Shown piece after piece: positions 27,130 to 37,990 of a stretch of 64,000 nucleotides of DNA. The stretch comes from Elusimicrobiota bacterium (lineage in GTDB: Bacteria; Elusimicrobiota; Elusimicrobia; UBA1565; UBA9628), in contig CP096137.1 in assembly GCA_023213235.1 (NCBI GenBank), forward strand, positions 1,313,587 to 1,377,586, given 5' to 3'. The position numbers and the translations under genes are program-made. The notes beneath the pieces are model-generated. The model had not been told where the DNA came from. It made no database searches and worked only from the letters and a program-made list of their open reading frames with translations. The number at the start of each line of letters is the position of its first letter. Position 1 is the first letter of the stretch.

Positions 27130-27719
27130 AAGACAGGATCGCAGCAGCCGCGGCCGTGGTCTCCGCAGCGTTGGCGTCGGTCTGCTGCATCGGGCCCGTC
27201 GTCCTGGCCGCGCTCGGACTGGGCGGCGTCGGCTTGGCGGCGGGATTTGAGAAATATCGCCCTTATTTCCTGCTCGCCACGGCGATACTTCTGGGCATAG
27301 GCTTCTTCCAAGCTTATCGGCATCGCGATGAGTCTTGCTCCGGCGGCGATTGCAAGACGGGGGCGTCGAGCCATTCGAGGAGGCGCGCGTTGTGGATCAT
27401 CGCGGCCGTGGCCCTCGGAGTCGCGTCGTTCCCATCGTGGGCGCCGCTTCTTCTGCGCCATTCGCCGCGTCCGGCCGCCGCGGACGCGAAGACGATCAAG
27501 CTGACCGTCTCGGGCATGGACTGCGCGGCTTGCGCCGCAGGAATCGAGAAGTCGCTCAAGAAGGTCCCGGGCGTTCAGGACGCCTCGGTCGACTTCGACA
27601 AGGGCGAGGCGACGGTTTACGCCGACCGCGGCCGCGTTTCCGCTTCAGACCTGCTACACGCCGTCCAATCGGCCGGACCGTACTCGGCGCGGCTTGAGGA
27701 GAACCGTCATGTCCAATGA
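27126..27719 (+). CDS. merT: MerT-MerP fusion, mercuric transport protein
   Basis: ATG at 27126 overlaps the merR stop. MerT-like part: helix 1 with the vicinal cysteines VCCIGPVVLAALGLGG, helix 2 (YFLLATAILLGIGFFQAYRH), a loop with CSGGDCK, and helix 3 (LWIIAAVALGVASFPSWAPL). From residue ~120 a MerP/HMA domain follows: KLTVSGMDCAACAAGIEKSL with the metal-binding CxxC. About 197 residues, matching known MerTP fusions. It moves Hg(II) across the inner membrane. No mercuric reductase gene is present in the window. Confidence 0.9.
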   Translation: MKDRIAAAAAVVSAALASVCCIGPVVLAALGLGGVGLAAGFEKYRPYFLLATAILLGIGFFQAYRHRDESCSGGDCKTGASSHSRRRALWIIAAVALGVASFPSWAPLLLRHSPRPAAADAKTIKLTVSGMDCAACAAGIEKSLKKVPGVQDASVDFDKGEATVYADRGRVSASDLLHAVQSAGPYSARLEENRHVQ

Positions 27720-28179
27720 CGAGGCGCAGCCCCGCCGTCCACCCAAGTCGACGGCTTGCCGCTGCCCGGTCTGCGGCGACGCGGGCCGTCTCGTGAGCGC
27801 GCTCACGCTCGCGAATCACCTGCCGAGCGAGATTTATGCCCAGTCCGGAGGACAGGGCAGCTTCTGCGCCAATCCGAACTGCGCCGTGGTCTACTGCAAT
27901 TCCAGGGGGATGCTCATCCGGCGCGGCGATACCGTGCTGCCCGTCACGATCAAGGACGCCGGCGACGACGTCCATGTCTGCTACTGCTTCGATTTTAAAC
28001 GCGCCGATATTCGTCGCGAGATCCTTGAAAAGGGCAAGACGACGATCCCGGAGGAGATCAAGAAAGGCATCAAGGCCGGCCGCTGCGACTGCGAACGAAA
28101 GAATCCCCAAGGGGTCTGCTGCCTTGGCAACGTCGCCGCGGCTGTAAAAGTCATTCTGGCCGAGGTCAACCGCAAATGA
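27709..28179 (+). CDS. CopZ-like zinc/[2Fe-2S] metallochaperone-type protein
   Basis: Start at 27709, inside the end of merTP, after GAGGAGAA. The N-terminal zinc-ribbon-like module has CRCPVCG and GSFCANPNCAVVYCNS. The C-terminal half is BFD-like with CYCFDFKRADIRREI and CDCERKNPQGVCCLGNV, four cysteines in the arrangement expected for a [2Fe-2S] cluster. This matches the N-terminal region of Archaeoglobus CopZ; the HMA domain of that protein is missing. In mer operons such proteins may handle Hg(II) or supply thiols; the role here is inferred. 156 residues. Confidence 0.82.
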   Translation: MSNDEAQPRRPPKSTACRCPVCGDAGRLVSALTLANHLPSEIYAQSGGQGSFCANPNCAVVYCNSRGMLIRRGDTVLPVTIKDAGDDVHVCYCFDFKRADIRREILEKGKTTIPEEIKKGIKAGRCDCERKNPQGVCCLGNVAAAVKVILAEVNRK

Positions 28180-28194
28180 GCGCTGCGAATGCTA

Positions 28195-28214
28195 ATATCT
28201 GCCTAGGCAGATAT
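28195..28214 (+). promoter_or_regulatory. ArsR operator, perfect 20-bp palindrome over the arsR start
   Basis: ATATCTGCCTAGGCAGATAT is perfectly self-complementary. Its last two bases are the first two of the arsR ATG at 28213. A related imperfect copy lies before arsC at 28560. No Shine-Dalgarno sequence precedes arsR, so this mRNA may be leaderless or the gene may be read from upstream. Confidence 0.85.
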
Positions 28215-28545
28215 GATCGCTCCCAATCGACTCTTTCGCGCCCTTTCTGACGAGACCCGCCTGCGCATCCTCCACCTTCTCACGAAGGGAGAACTCTGCG
28301 TCTGCGACCTGATGGCCGTGATCAGGGCTCCCCAGCCGAAGATCTCGCGACACTTGGCCTATCTGAAGCGCGCCGGCCTAGTCGTAGACCGCAAGGAGGG
28401 CCCCTGGCGCCATTATTCGTTGACGAGGCCCGAATCCGCCTTCCAGCGCCGGCTGATCGACTGCGTCGGCTCCTGCCTGGACGAAGCGCCCGCCCTGCGC
28501 ACTGACGCCGCCAGGCTCAAGAAGAATAGAGCGGCTTGTCGATGA
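28213..28545 (+). CDS. arsR: ArsR-family arsenic-responsive repressor
   Basis: 110 residues: NRLFRALSDETRLRILHLLTKGELCVCDLMAVI with the ELCVCDL As(III)-binding motif in helix 3, then winged-helix APQPKISRHLAYLKRAGLVVDRKEG. The C-terminus has further cysteines (CVGSC, AACR). It should repress the ars genes until arsenite binds. The palindrome at its start codon and the related site before arsC indicate autoregulation of both transcription units. It lies 34 bases after the CopZ-like gene. Confidence 0.93.
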   Translation: MIAPNRLFRALSDETRLRILHLLTKGELCVCDLMAVIRAPQPKISRHLAYLKRAGLVVDRKEGPWRHYSLTRPESAFQRRLIDCVGSCLDEAPALRTDAARLKKNRAACR

Positions 28546-28559
28546 TTTTTTTGATCATC

Positions 28560-28578
28560 ATATCTGCATAGGCGTATA
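28560..28578 (+). promoter_or_regulatory. Second, imperfect ArsR-type operator before arsC
   Basis: ATATCTGCATAGGCGTATA shares its first eight bases and TAGGC with the perfect palindrome before arsR. It lies just upstream of the GGAGG that serves arsC (start 28588). A weaker site here could give arsC separate ArsR control. Confidence 0.65.
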
Positions 28579-28587
28579 CGGAGGATT

Positions 28588-29034
28588 ATGGGAAGAGCGC
28601 GCGTGCTGTTCGTCTGCATCCACAACTCGGGGCGAAGCCAGATGGCCGAGGCCCTGCTGCGTCGCATCGGAAGCGAACGTTTCGAAGCCGAAAGCGCGGG
28701 CTTTGAGCCCGGCACCCTCAATCCTGTCGTCGTCGCCGCGCTCAAGGAGATCGGAATCGACATCTCCGCCGCCAAGACCAAGAGCGTCTTCGACCTCTTC
28801 AAGCAAGGCCGGATGTACCAATACGTCGTGACCGTCTGCGACGAATCAAGTTCCGAGAGATGCCCCATATTCCCTGGAGTTGTTCGCGAACGCATGCACT
28901 GGAGCTTTAGGGACCCGTCCGCCTTCGAGGGAACTGCCGAAGAGAAGCTCGCCAAGACTCGGGTCGTTCGGGATGAGATCAAGGCCAAGATCGAGGCCTT
29001 CATCAAGGAGACTGCAGGCGATGTCGGGCGCTAG
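28588..29034 (+). CDS. arsC: Arsenate reductase, low-molecular-weight phosphatase (thioredoxin-coupled) type
   Basis: 148 residues. The P-loop [19 protein letters not shown] carries the catalytic cysteine and arginine (CX5R). The resolving cysteine pair [17 protein letters not shown] is also present, marking the thioredoxin-coupled S. aureus type rather than the glutaredoxin type. HWSFRDPS holds the catalytic Asp. It reduces arsenate to arsenite. GGAGG lies just upstream. It overlaps the aquaglyceroporin gene by 14 bases, so the product arsenite probably leaves through that channel. Confidence 0.94.
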   Translation: MGRARVLFVCIHNSGRSQMAEALLRRIGSERFEAESAGFEPGTLNPVVVAALKEIGIDISAAKTKSVFDLFKQGRMYQYVVTVCDESSSERCPIFPGVVRERMHWSFRDPSAFEGTAEEKLAKTRVVRDEIKAKIEAFIKETAGDVGR

Positions 29035-29674
29035 AGCGCGCTATCTCGCCGAGGCGATCGGCACCTTCTGCCTCGTCTTCGCGGGCACCGGCGCCGTCGT
29101 CGTCGATGAGGTCTCCGGAGGACGGGTGTCTCGCCTGGGGATCAGCCTCGTGTTCGGCCTCGTCGTCATGGCCATGATCTACGCCATCGGGCACGTCTCT
29201 GGGGCACACATGAACCCAGCGGTGACGCTGGCATTTCACTCGGTAGGACGACACCCGACCTCGGAGCTCGCGCCGTACATCGCCGCACAGCTGATCGGCG
29301 CCGTGGTCGCCTCCGCGACGCTCAAGGCCCTGTTCTTCGGACAAGCGACAGGGCTGGGCGTCACGCTGCCGGCTGGGCCGGCGATGCAGAGCTTAGTCTT
29401 GGAGTTCATCCTCAGCTTCATGCTCATGTTCACGATCATGGGCGTGGCTACGGATGATCGCGCGGAAGGAACGATGGCTGGAATCGCCATAGGAGCGGTC
29501 GTCGCCCTGGAGGCGGCGTTCGGCGGGCCGATTTCAGGGGCGTCGATGAATCCGGCTCGCTCATTAGCGCCCGCTCTTGTCACGATGAGCCTCAACCAAC
29601 AGTGGATCTACTGCGCCGGGCCGATCTTCGGCGCGATCGCGGGCGCCAAGGCCTACAAACTGATCCGGGAGTGA
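29021..29674 (+). CDS. MIP-family aquaglyceroporin, probable arsenite channel
   Basis: 217 residues with six membrane helices and two NPA boxes ([13 protein letters not shown] and [14 protein letters not shown]). The start ATG at 29021 lies inside the end of arsC. In ars operons such as that of Sinorhizobium meliloti, an aquaglyceroporin (AqpS) replaces ArsB/Acr3 and lets arsenite flow out down its gradient. The context matches, as no ArsB or Acr3 gene is nearby. The arsenite specificity is inferred from position only. Confidence 0.9.
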   Translation: MSGARARYLAEAIGTFCLVFAGTGAVVVDEVSGGRVSRLGISLVFGLVVMAMIYAIGHVSGAHMNPAVTLAFHSVGRHPTSELAPYIAAQLIGAVVASATLKALFFGQATGLGVTLPAGPAMQSLVLEFILSFMLMFTIMGVATDDRAEGTMAGIAIGAVVALEAAFGGPISGASMNPARSLAPALVTMSLNQQWIYCAGPIFGAIAGAKAYKLIRE

Positions 29675-29746
29675 GCCGGTCTGGCTGTCCAGGCACTGCG
29701 TGTACCGTGTCGCGTCAAAATGACAGTTGCGGAGGGCGATAGTGAT

Positions 29747-29775
29747 TTGACAGTCTTACGTTTGTATGTTACAGT
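29747..29775 (+). promoter_or_regulatory. Sigma70-type promoter of the czc-like cluster
   Basis: TTGACA at 29747-29752, 17-base spacer, TACAGT at 29770-29775. The tract TTTGACAG overlaps the -35 and an ATGACAG lies about 20 bases upstream, a possible direct-repeat operator. The first ATG at 29782 is only six bases past the -10, so the mRNA would begin at or near the start codon. Confidence 0.7.
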
Positions 29776-29781
29776 GCCGCG

Positions 29782-30051
29782 ATGATGCGCCGCAAGGCTC
29801 TTCGATTCCTATTCGCCATCGCGCTGGGCCTGACGCTTTTCGACAGCGTGGCCGACGCCGCCGGCTGCGACGACTCTAAAGCTGCCGCGGCCGCTTGCCA
29901 CGCCTGCGCTTGCGGACCCCACCTTGTTTCGCCCGGGATCATCGTGATCGTCGCGGCCCCCGCGCCGGTGCAGCATGCCGTCTACGCGCCGCCTTCGTAC
30001 GCCTTCCTCCTTCCTTCGTCGATTTTCCGCCCGCCCTGCCTCGTCGCTTAG
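29782..30051 (+). CDS. Small exported protein preceding the czc-like efflux genes
   Basis: 89 residues: signal peptide KALRFLFAIALGLTLFDSVADA, then a cysteine-bearing segment (AGCDDSKAAAAACHACACGPH) and a hydrophobic, proline-rich tail. Small Cys/His-bearing secreted proteins of this kind often precede czcC. A periplasmic metal-binding role is plausible but unproven. The start codon choice (29782 or the next ATG at 29785) is open; both fall just behind the -10 element. Confidence 0.55.
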   Translation: MMRRKALRFLFAIALGLTLFDSVADAAGCDDSKAAAAACHACACGPHLVSPGIIVIVAAPAPVQHAVYAPPSYAFLLPSSIFRPPCLVA

Positions 30052-30141
30052 GCTAGCGCGTTCCCGAGTCGTTGCTGCTAAATTCGGCAGCATTTCTAGC
30101 CGTGCGTTTTCCGGCAGGCGAACCGCATCCATCGAGGCACT

Positions 30142-31425
30142 ATGTCATCAATGCACTTTAGTCCGTACACTGTCGTCGCCGTGGCCGTCTCCATGCTCCT
30201 CGCCTGCCCGGGCTTGGCTCAGGAATCCGCGCCGTCCGCGAAGAAATACGCGCTCGCGGAACTCGTGGTGTTGGCTCTTAAGAGCACTCCCTTCCTCGCG
30301 GCTCAGGATGCTCGCCTCGAGGAGAAGACCTTCTCGGCGGCGCAGGCCCGCGTCTGGCAGGGTCCGTCCGTGGGGTTGCTGTTTGGGCGAACGAAGCAGA
30401 CCCAAGCGAGCGGGTCGCGCTACGAACTCTCACTGGCTCAACCGATCCCGCTGACAGGAATCCCGGGCCTGCGCGGCCGGCTGCTGAGCCTGGAGTCTGA
30501 GTCTTTGCTCGTCCAGCGCGCGGCCTCGGAAGTCCTTGTCACGCTGAGCGTCGCTCAAGGAGCCTACGAGTACGCCGCCAGCCGCAGAAAGGCGGCCTTC
30601 GCGGAGAGCCGCCGTAAGCGCTTCCAACTCATCGAGTCCTACTTGGCGGGCCGGGTATTCGCGACACCGCAGCGCATGGCGGAGAGCCGCATCGTCACCA
30701 ACCGGGTCAAGAATCTTGTCGCCGAGGCGATTCGAGGCGAAGCCGGCTACAAGGCTTCGTTGGAAAAATTAAAGGCATTCGTGCCGTTGGACTCCGGCGC
30801 GTACCCCGACATCGACGTGCCTTGGCTCTCCGGCGCCCGCGGCCTGGATGAGAAGGAGTGGATGGATAAGATTCTCGTCGATAACCCCGAACTCCGCGCG
30901 CAGCGGCTCACCGTCCAGGGCGCGGGACTCGAGAAAACCTTGGCGTCACGCGCGGGTCTTCCGGACGCGGCGTTGATCGCTTCTTATGAGAAGGGGCAGG
31001 CTGACATAATCGGCACGGCCTACGGGCTCGGCCTCAGCTTCGGCTTCCCGTCGTGGAACCGCAACCGCTCCGGGATCAAGAGCGCCGAGCAGCGGAAGAT
31101 TGCCTCGGAGCGGCAGCTCTCATTCGCCGAGCAGCGGCTTCGAGCCGAGTTATCGCGCGCCCTCGTGGAATACGAGGCGGCGAGGCAGGTTGTTCTCAAG
31201 TACCCGTCCGGGACGATGGCCGAGTTGGAAGGCCAGCTTAAGGGAGCCGACGAAGGCTTCCGCAAGGGGCAGGTGGACTTGCTGACCTTCCTGGAGCTGG
31301 ACGGCTCCGCCGCCGAGACCTACGGACTCGCCCTCGACGCCCAGGCCGATCTGGCCGCCAAGGCTGCGGAAGTGCTGGCGCTGACGGCCGACCGCGACGC
31401 TTTGACCAAGCTCGCCTCATTTTAG
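30142..31425 (+). CDS. czcC: Outer-membrane factor of heavy-metal RND efflux, CzcC/TolC family
   Basis: 427 residues: signal peptide (TVVAVAVSMLLACPGLA), then the TolC-type repeat of two long helical hairpins (for example YELSLAQPIPLTGIPGLRGRLL and LGLSFGFPSWNRNRSGIKSAEQ) that matches the CzcC family. GAGG lies upstream of the ATG. It forms the outer-membrane channel of a tripartite pump. The RND gene follows after nine bases with TAGGAG, clearly one operon, but no membrane-fusion (CzcB) gene lies between them or elsewhere in the window. Confidence 0.88.
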   Translation: MSSMHFSPYTVVAVAVSMLLACPGLAQESAPSAKKYALAELVVLALKSTPFLAAQDARLEEKTFSAAQARVWQGPSVGLLFGRTKQTQASGSRYELSLAQPIPLTGIPGLRGRLLSLESESLLVQRAASEVLVTLSVAQGAYEYAASRRKAAFAESRRKRFQLIESYLAGRVFATPQRMAESRIVTNRVKNLVAEAIRGEAGYKASLEKLKAFVPLDSGAYPDIDVPWLSGARGLDEKEWMDKILVDNPELRAQRLTVQGAGLEKTLASRAGLPDAALIASYEKGQADIIGTAYGLGLSFGFPSWNRNRSGIKSAEQRKIASERQLSFAEQRLRAELSRALVEYEAARQVVLKYPSGTMAELEGQLKGADEGFRKGQVDLLTFLELDGSAAETYGLALDAQADLAAKAAEVLALTADRDALTKLASF

Positions 31426-31434
31426 GAGAACGAC

Positions 31435-34897
<3,463 letters not shown>

Positions 34898-34909
34898 CAT
34901 GGCTCAGCC

Positions 34910-35392
34910 TTGAATCAAGCGCTCTTTGCGGTGATATTTTTCGGTCTGGCCGCCTGCGGCGAGCCCGCGGGGTCGCGCCAGGCGCCGGAGTTCGTCCTGC
35001 CGGACCTCTCCGGCAAGACCGTGAGCCTCTCCTCATTCCGGGGCAAGCCGGTGCTCGTCAACTTTTGGGCCACGTGGTGCGACACCTGCCGCGTGGAGAT
35101 GCCGGACCTCGAGGCGCTCTTCCGCCGTTCCGGCGGAAGATATGCCGTCATAGGTCTGTCCATGGACGAGAACGCGAACTCGGTGGTGCCGCCGTTCGTT
35201 AAGGAGCACGAACTTACCTTCCCCATGCTGATCGCCGACCGCAAGGCTTCCGTCGCCTACGCGGTGCGCGGCCTGCCGGCCGCATTCTTGATCGACGCTG
35301 ACGGCCGCATCGCGCGCCGCTGGGTCGGCCCGTTGGACGTCCGCGCGGCCGAAAACGACATTATGACTTTGCTCAAAAGGAGACCTGAATGA
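34910..35392 (+). CDS. TlpA/ResA-type thioredoxin lipoprotein
   Basis: About 160 residues. N-terminal lipoprotein signal with lipobox LAAC (FAVIFFGLAACGEP), then a TlpA-like redoxin fold: APEFVLPDLSGKTVSLSSFR, PVLVNFWATWCDTCRVEMPDL with active site WCDTC, and cis-Pro region RGLPAAFLIDADGR. Start is a TTG at 34910; the nearby ATG at 34899 is out of frame. Anchored on the periplasmic face, it probably reduces disulfides, for instance for haem-c maturation. First of four Dsb-type genes. Confidence 0.85.
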   Translation: MNQALFAVIFFGLAACGEPAGSRQAPEFVLPDLSGKTVSLSSFRGKPVLVNFWATWCDTCRVEMPDLEALFRRSGGRYAVIGLSMDENANSVVPPFVKEHELTFPMLIADRKASVAYAVRGLPAAFLIDADGRIARRWVGPLDVRAAENDIMTLLKRRPE

Positions 35393-36168
35393 ACATCGTT
35401 CGCATGACGCCCCTGCTTCTCTCCGTGCTACTCGCCGCTTCGGCCTCCGCCGAAATATCCCGGGACGACCTCAAGAAGGCGCTCGACGCCAATCCCGACT
35501 TGGTCCTCTCCGCGCTGAAGAAGGCGGACAAGATGAAATTCTTTGAGATCGTCGTCGAGTCCCAGCAGGAATACCAGAAGAACAAGGGCCAGGAAGCGGC
35601 CAAGCGCGAGCGGCAGGAGCTGGAAAAGGCTTTCAAAAATCCGTTGAAGCCCGTGATCGGCGGCGACGCCCGGACGCGCGGAAACGCGGACGCGCCCATC
35701 ACCATCGTCGAGTACTCCGACTTCCAGTGCCCCTACTGCGTGCAGGGGTATAAGAACCTCGAGCAGCTGCGCAAGACTTACGGCGCCAAACTTCGCGTCG
35801 TCTTCAAGAACTTCCCGTTGGACTTCCACCCGATGGCCCTGCCCGCGGCGCAGTGGTTCGAGGCGCTGGCCCTGCAGTCTCCTGAGAAGGCCTGGACCTT
35901 CCATGACACTTTGTTCGAGAACCAGAGCAAGCTCGGCGAGGACTACTTCAAGCTGCTGGCGAAGGACCTCGGGCTCGATGTGGAAAAAGCGGCCAAGGAC
36001 GCCAAGAGCGACGCGGTCAAGAATAAGATCGAGGCCGATATCAAGGAAGGCAAGGGCTTCGGCGTCGAGGGCACGCCGGCGTACCTGATCAACGGCGTTC
36101 CGTTGCGCGGGGCGTATCCGGTCAAGGCGTTCGAGGAGATCATCTCCAAGCTCCAGGCCCCGAAGTAG
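35389..36168 (+). CDS. DsbA/DsbG-family thiol-disulfide oxidoreductase with N-terminal extension
   Basis: 259 residues. Signal peptide (MTPLLLSVLLAASASA), a charged helical region (residues ~25-85), then the thioredoxin domain with TIVEYSDFQCPYCVQGYKNL (CPYC active site), VVFKNFPLDFHPMALPAA and the cis-Pro motif VEGTPAYLINGVPLRGAYP. This is the Com1/BdbD-like arrangement. Together with the DsbB that follows, it should oxidise cysteine pairs of exported proteins. Its ATG overlaps the tlpA-like stop by four bases. Confidence 0.88.
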   Translation: MNIVRMTPLLLSVLLAASASAEISRDDLKKALDANPDLVLSALKKADKMKFFEIVVESQQEYQKNKGQEAAKRERQELEKAFKNPLKPVIGGDARTRGNADAPITIVEYSDFQCPYCVQGYKNLEQLRKTYGAKLRVVFKNFPLDFHPMALPAAQWFEALALQSPEKAWTFHDTLFENQSKLGEDYFKLLAKDLGLDVEKAAKDAKSDAVKNKIEADIKEGKGFGVEGTPAYLINGVPLRGAYPVKAFEEIISKLQAPK

Positions 36169-36176
36169 CGGGGGAA

Positions 36177-36626
36177 ATGAAAACCTCCGCGCTCAGACGC
36201 ACCGGCCCGACGACATGGACTTTGATCTTCGGCGCCTGGCTGGTCGCCAGCATCGCGACGCTCGGGGCGCTGTTTTTCAGCGAAGTCATGCAGCTGCCTC
36301 CATGCGTTCTCTGCTGGTATCAGCGAATCTTCATGTTTCCGCTGGCATTGATCCTGCCGATAGGTCTGTTTCCTCTCGACCGTAAAGTGGTCCGCTATGC
36401 GCTGCCGTTGGCCGCGCTCGGCTGGATGTTCGCCGTCTTTCACCTGCTCCTGATCGCCGGGATCATCCCGGAGAGCATAAAGCCTTGCACCCAGGGCGTG
36501 CCCTGCTCGGAAAAGGCGATCGAGTGGTTCGGCTTCGTGACGATTCCGCTGTTGTCGGCCGCGGCCTCCACGACGATCATCGGATTGCTGGTTCTAGCGG
36601 GCGTCAGGAGATCAAGTGAGCAATAA
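36177..36626 (+). CDS. dsbB: DsbB/BdbC-family quinone-linked disulfide bond protein
   Basis: 149 residues, four membrane helices. The first periplasmic loop carries LPPCVLCWYQRIFMFPLAL with the CxxC and the following Trp-Tyr-Gln-Arg, and the second loop holds KPCTQGVPCSE, the other Cys pair. It reoxidises DsbA-type partners with quinone. It lies between two DsbA-family genes, eight bases after the first and overlapping the second. Confidence 0.93.
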   Translation: MKTSALRRTGPTTWTLIFGAWLVASIATLGALFFSEVMQLPPCVLCWYQRIFMFPLALILPIGLFPLDRKVVRYALPLAALGWMFAVFHLLLIAGIIPESIKPCTQGVPCSEKAIEWFGFVTIPLLSAAASTTIIGLLVLAGVRRSSEQ

Positions 36627-37271
36627 AACTCTATTCGTCGGTTCCGTCGCGGCCCTGCTGGTGGCTTTCACGACGGTTACCGTCACCTACAAGAGAAATA
36701 AAGCCAGGCAGCTCGCGGAAATGGCTAAAAATAACAGCGCCCCTCTTGTACGCACGCACTCGCCCACGCTCGGCAAGCCTGACGCGCCGGTCGTGATCGT
36801 CGAGTTTATCGACCCCGCCTGCGAGACCTGCTCGACCTTCTACCCGCTGGTCAAGACATTGCTGGCGAAGAATCCCGACAAGGTTCGGATGGTGCTGCGT
36901 TACGCGCCCTTCCATCACGGTTCGGATAAAGTGGTCGCGGTGCTGGAGGCAGCGCGCCGGCAGGGCAAGTTCTGGCAGGCGTTGGAGGCATTGCTGGCCG
37001 CGCAGGCGGACTGGGCTCCGCACCATACGGCGCAAGTGGACTTGGTTTGGAATCATCTCGGGGGCTGGGGTTGGATTTTAAAAAGATGCGGGCCGACATG
37101 AACGCTCCTGAAATCCGTGCCGCAATCGCGCAAGATTTCGAAGACCTCCGCAGCCTAAACGTCACCAAGACGCCGGCGTTCTTCGTCAACGGAAAGCCGC
37201 TGATGAACTTCGGGTACGAACCGCTGAAGAAGCTTGTCGACGACGAGCTCAAGGAGCAGCAGCGGTGGTAA
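36616..37271 (+). CDS. DsbA-family protein, membrane-anchored (frame broken near 37070)
   Basis: GTG start at 36616 within the end of dsbB. N-terminal membrane anchor (LFVGSVAALLVAFTTVTVTY), then the thioredoxin domain with IVEFIDPACETCSTFYPLVK (active site CETC), YAPFHHGSDKV, and after a one-base frame change near the G-rich GGGGGCTGGGG, LDFKKMRADMNAPEIRAAIA and cis-Pro region NVTKTPAFFVNGKPL. About 218 residues. An acidic/Thr-containing active site differs from CPYC of the first DsbA, suggesting different redox behaviour or partner. Confidence 0.85.
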
Positions 37272-37990
37272 GCGCGAGAGTCCTCGCTCTCGGCGCCGCA
37301 ATCCTCTGCGCGGCTCCGGCCGCCGCGCAGTACGTGGAGCCGGAAGTGGCGGTCCAAAAACTTTCCGAGAAGACATACCCTGCCGTCGCGGAAGACGAGC
37401 CGTCCATCATGAGCACCGATGAGTTCTACAAGCTGAGGAACAAGTCCTTTTCCATGGAGGAGATCGCCTCCATACGGGTCGTATTCAAGGGCAAGTGGTA
37501 CAGATCCGCCGACTACCTGGCGCGGGAGAAGGCGGCGTCGCTGGGCGCAAACGGGCTCCTCCCTGTCGAATCCATCGGCCGCGAGGACATAGGCTTCGGC
37601 GCGAGCATGACCTACAGAGCATTCCGTTTTACGGACACGTTCGGAAGGCCGTTTTATACGAAGCCCGATTCGGAGGCGCCGTCCGCCAAGCCGCCCGAGG
37701 CGTCGTCCGGGAGTCCCTTCATTGCGCCGAAGCCGGCGGCGGCCGCTTCCGTCGCCCCGCCGGCGCCGCCCAGGAAGCACCGTCATTTCGACTGGGTCTG
37801 GACGAAGGACAGTTCGGTCCTCTCCCATCGCCTCGGCTTCGACACGGCGTCCGCGAGCAAGGATGAGTTGGAGCAATTGAAGCTGTACGTCCGGGAGAAT
37901 TTCTCGGCCGCGGAATATAAAAAATTGGATAAGGCGTCCGAAAAGCGCTCGAAGGTCATGCTGGAATTCGTGAAGAGGACGCTCGAATGA
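37265..37990 (+). CDS. Exported protein of unknown function, paralogue of the next gene
   Basis: 241 residues from a GTG overlapping the end of the Dsb gene. Signal peptide ARVLALGAAILCAAPAAA. A domain at ~30-125 contains YLAREKAASLGANGLLPVESIG and YRAFRFT. A Pro/Ala linker follows, and a helical tail ends MLEFVKRTLE. The SGAN/EKAA...LGAN pattern resembles the secreted YdgH/DUF-type alpha-beta domains that expose a 'LGAN' turn, but I do not recognise the family with confidence. The next gene repeats the design, so the pair arose by duplication. Function unknown. Confidence 0.65.
   Translation: MVSARVLALGAAILCAAPAAAQYVEPEVAVQKLSEKTYPAVAEDEPSIMSTDEFYKLRNKSFSMEEIASIRVVFKGKWYRSADYLAREKAASLGANGLLPVESIGREDIGFGASMTYRAFRFTDTFGRPFYTKPDSEAPSAKPPEASSGSPFIAPKPAAAASVAPPAPPRKHRHFDWVWTKDSSVLSHRLGFDTASASKDELEQLKLYVRENFSAAEYKKLDKASEKRSKVMLEFVKRTLE

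Noticed and set aside
28543-28562. Terminator at the T-run after arsR (GATGATTTTTTTGATCATC)
   Set aside because: No GC stem precedes the T-run; the weak AT dyad would not terminate, and the ars operator follows directly.
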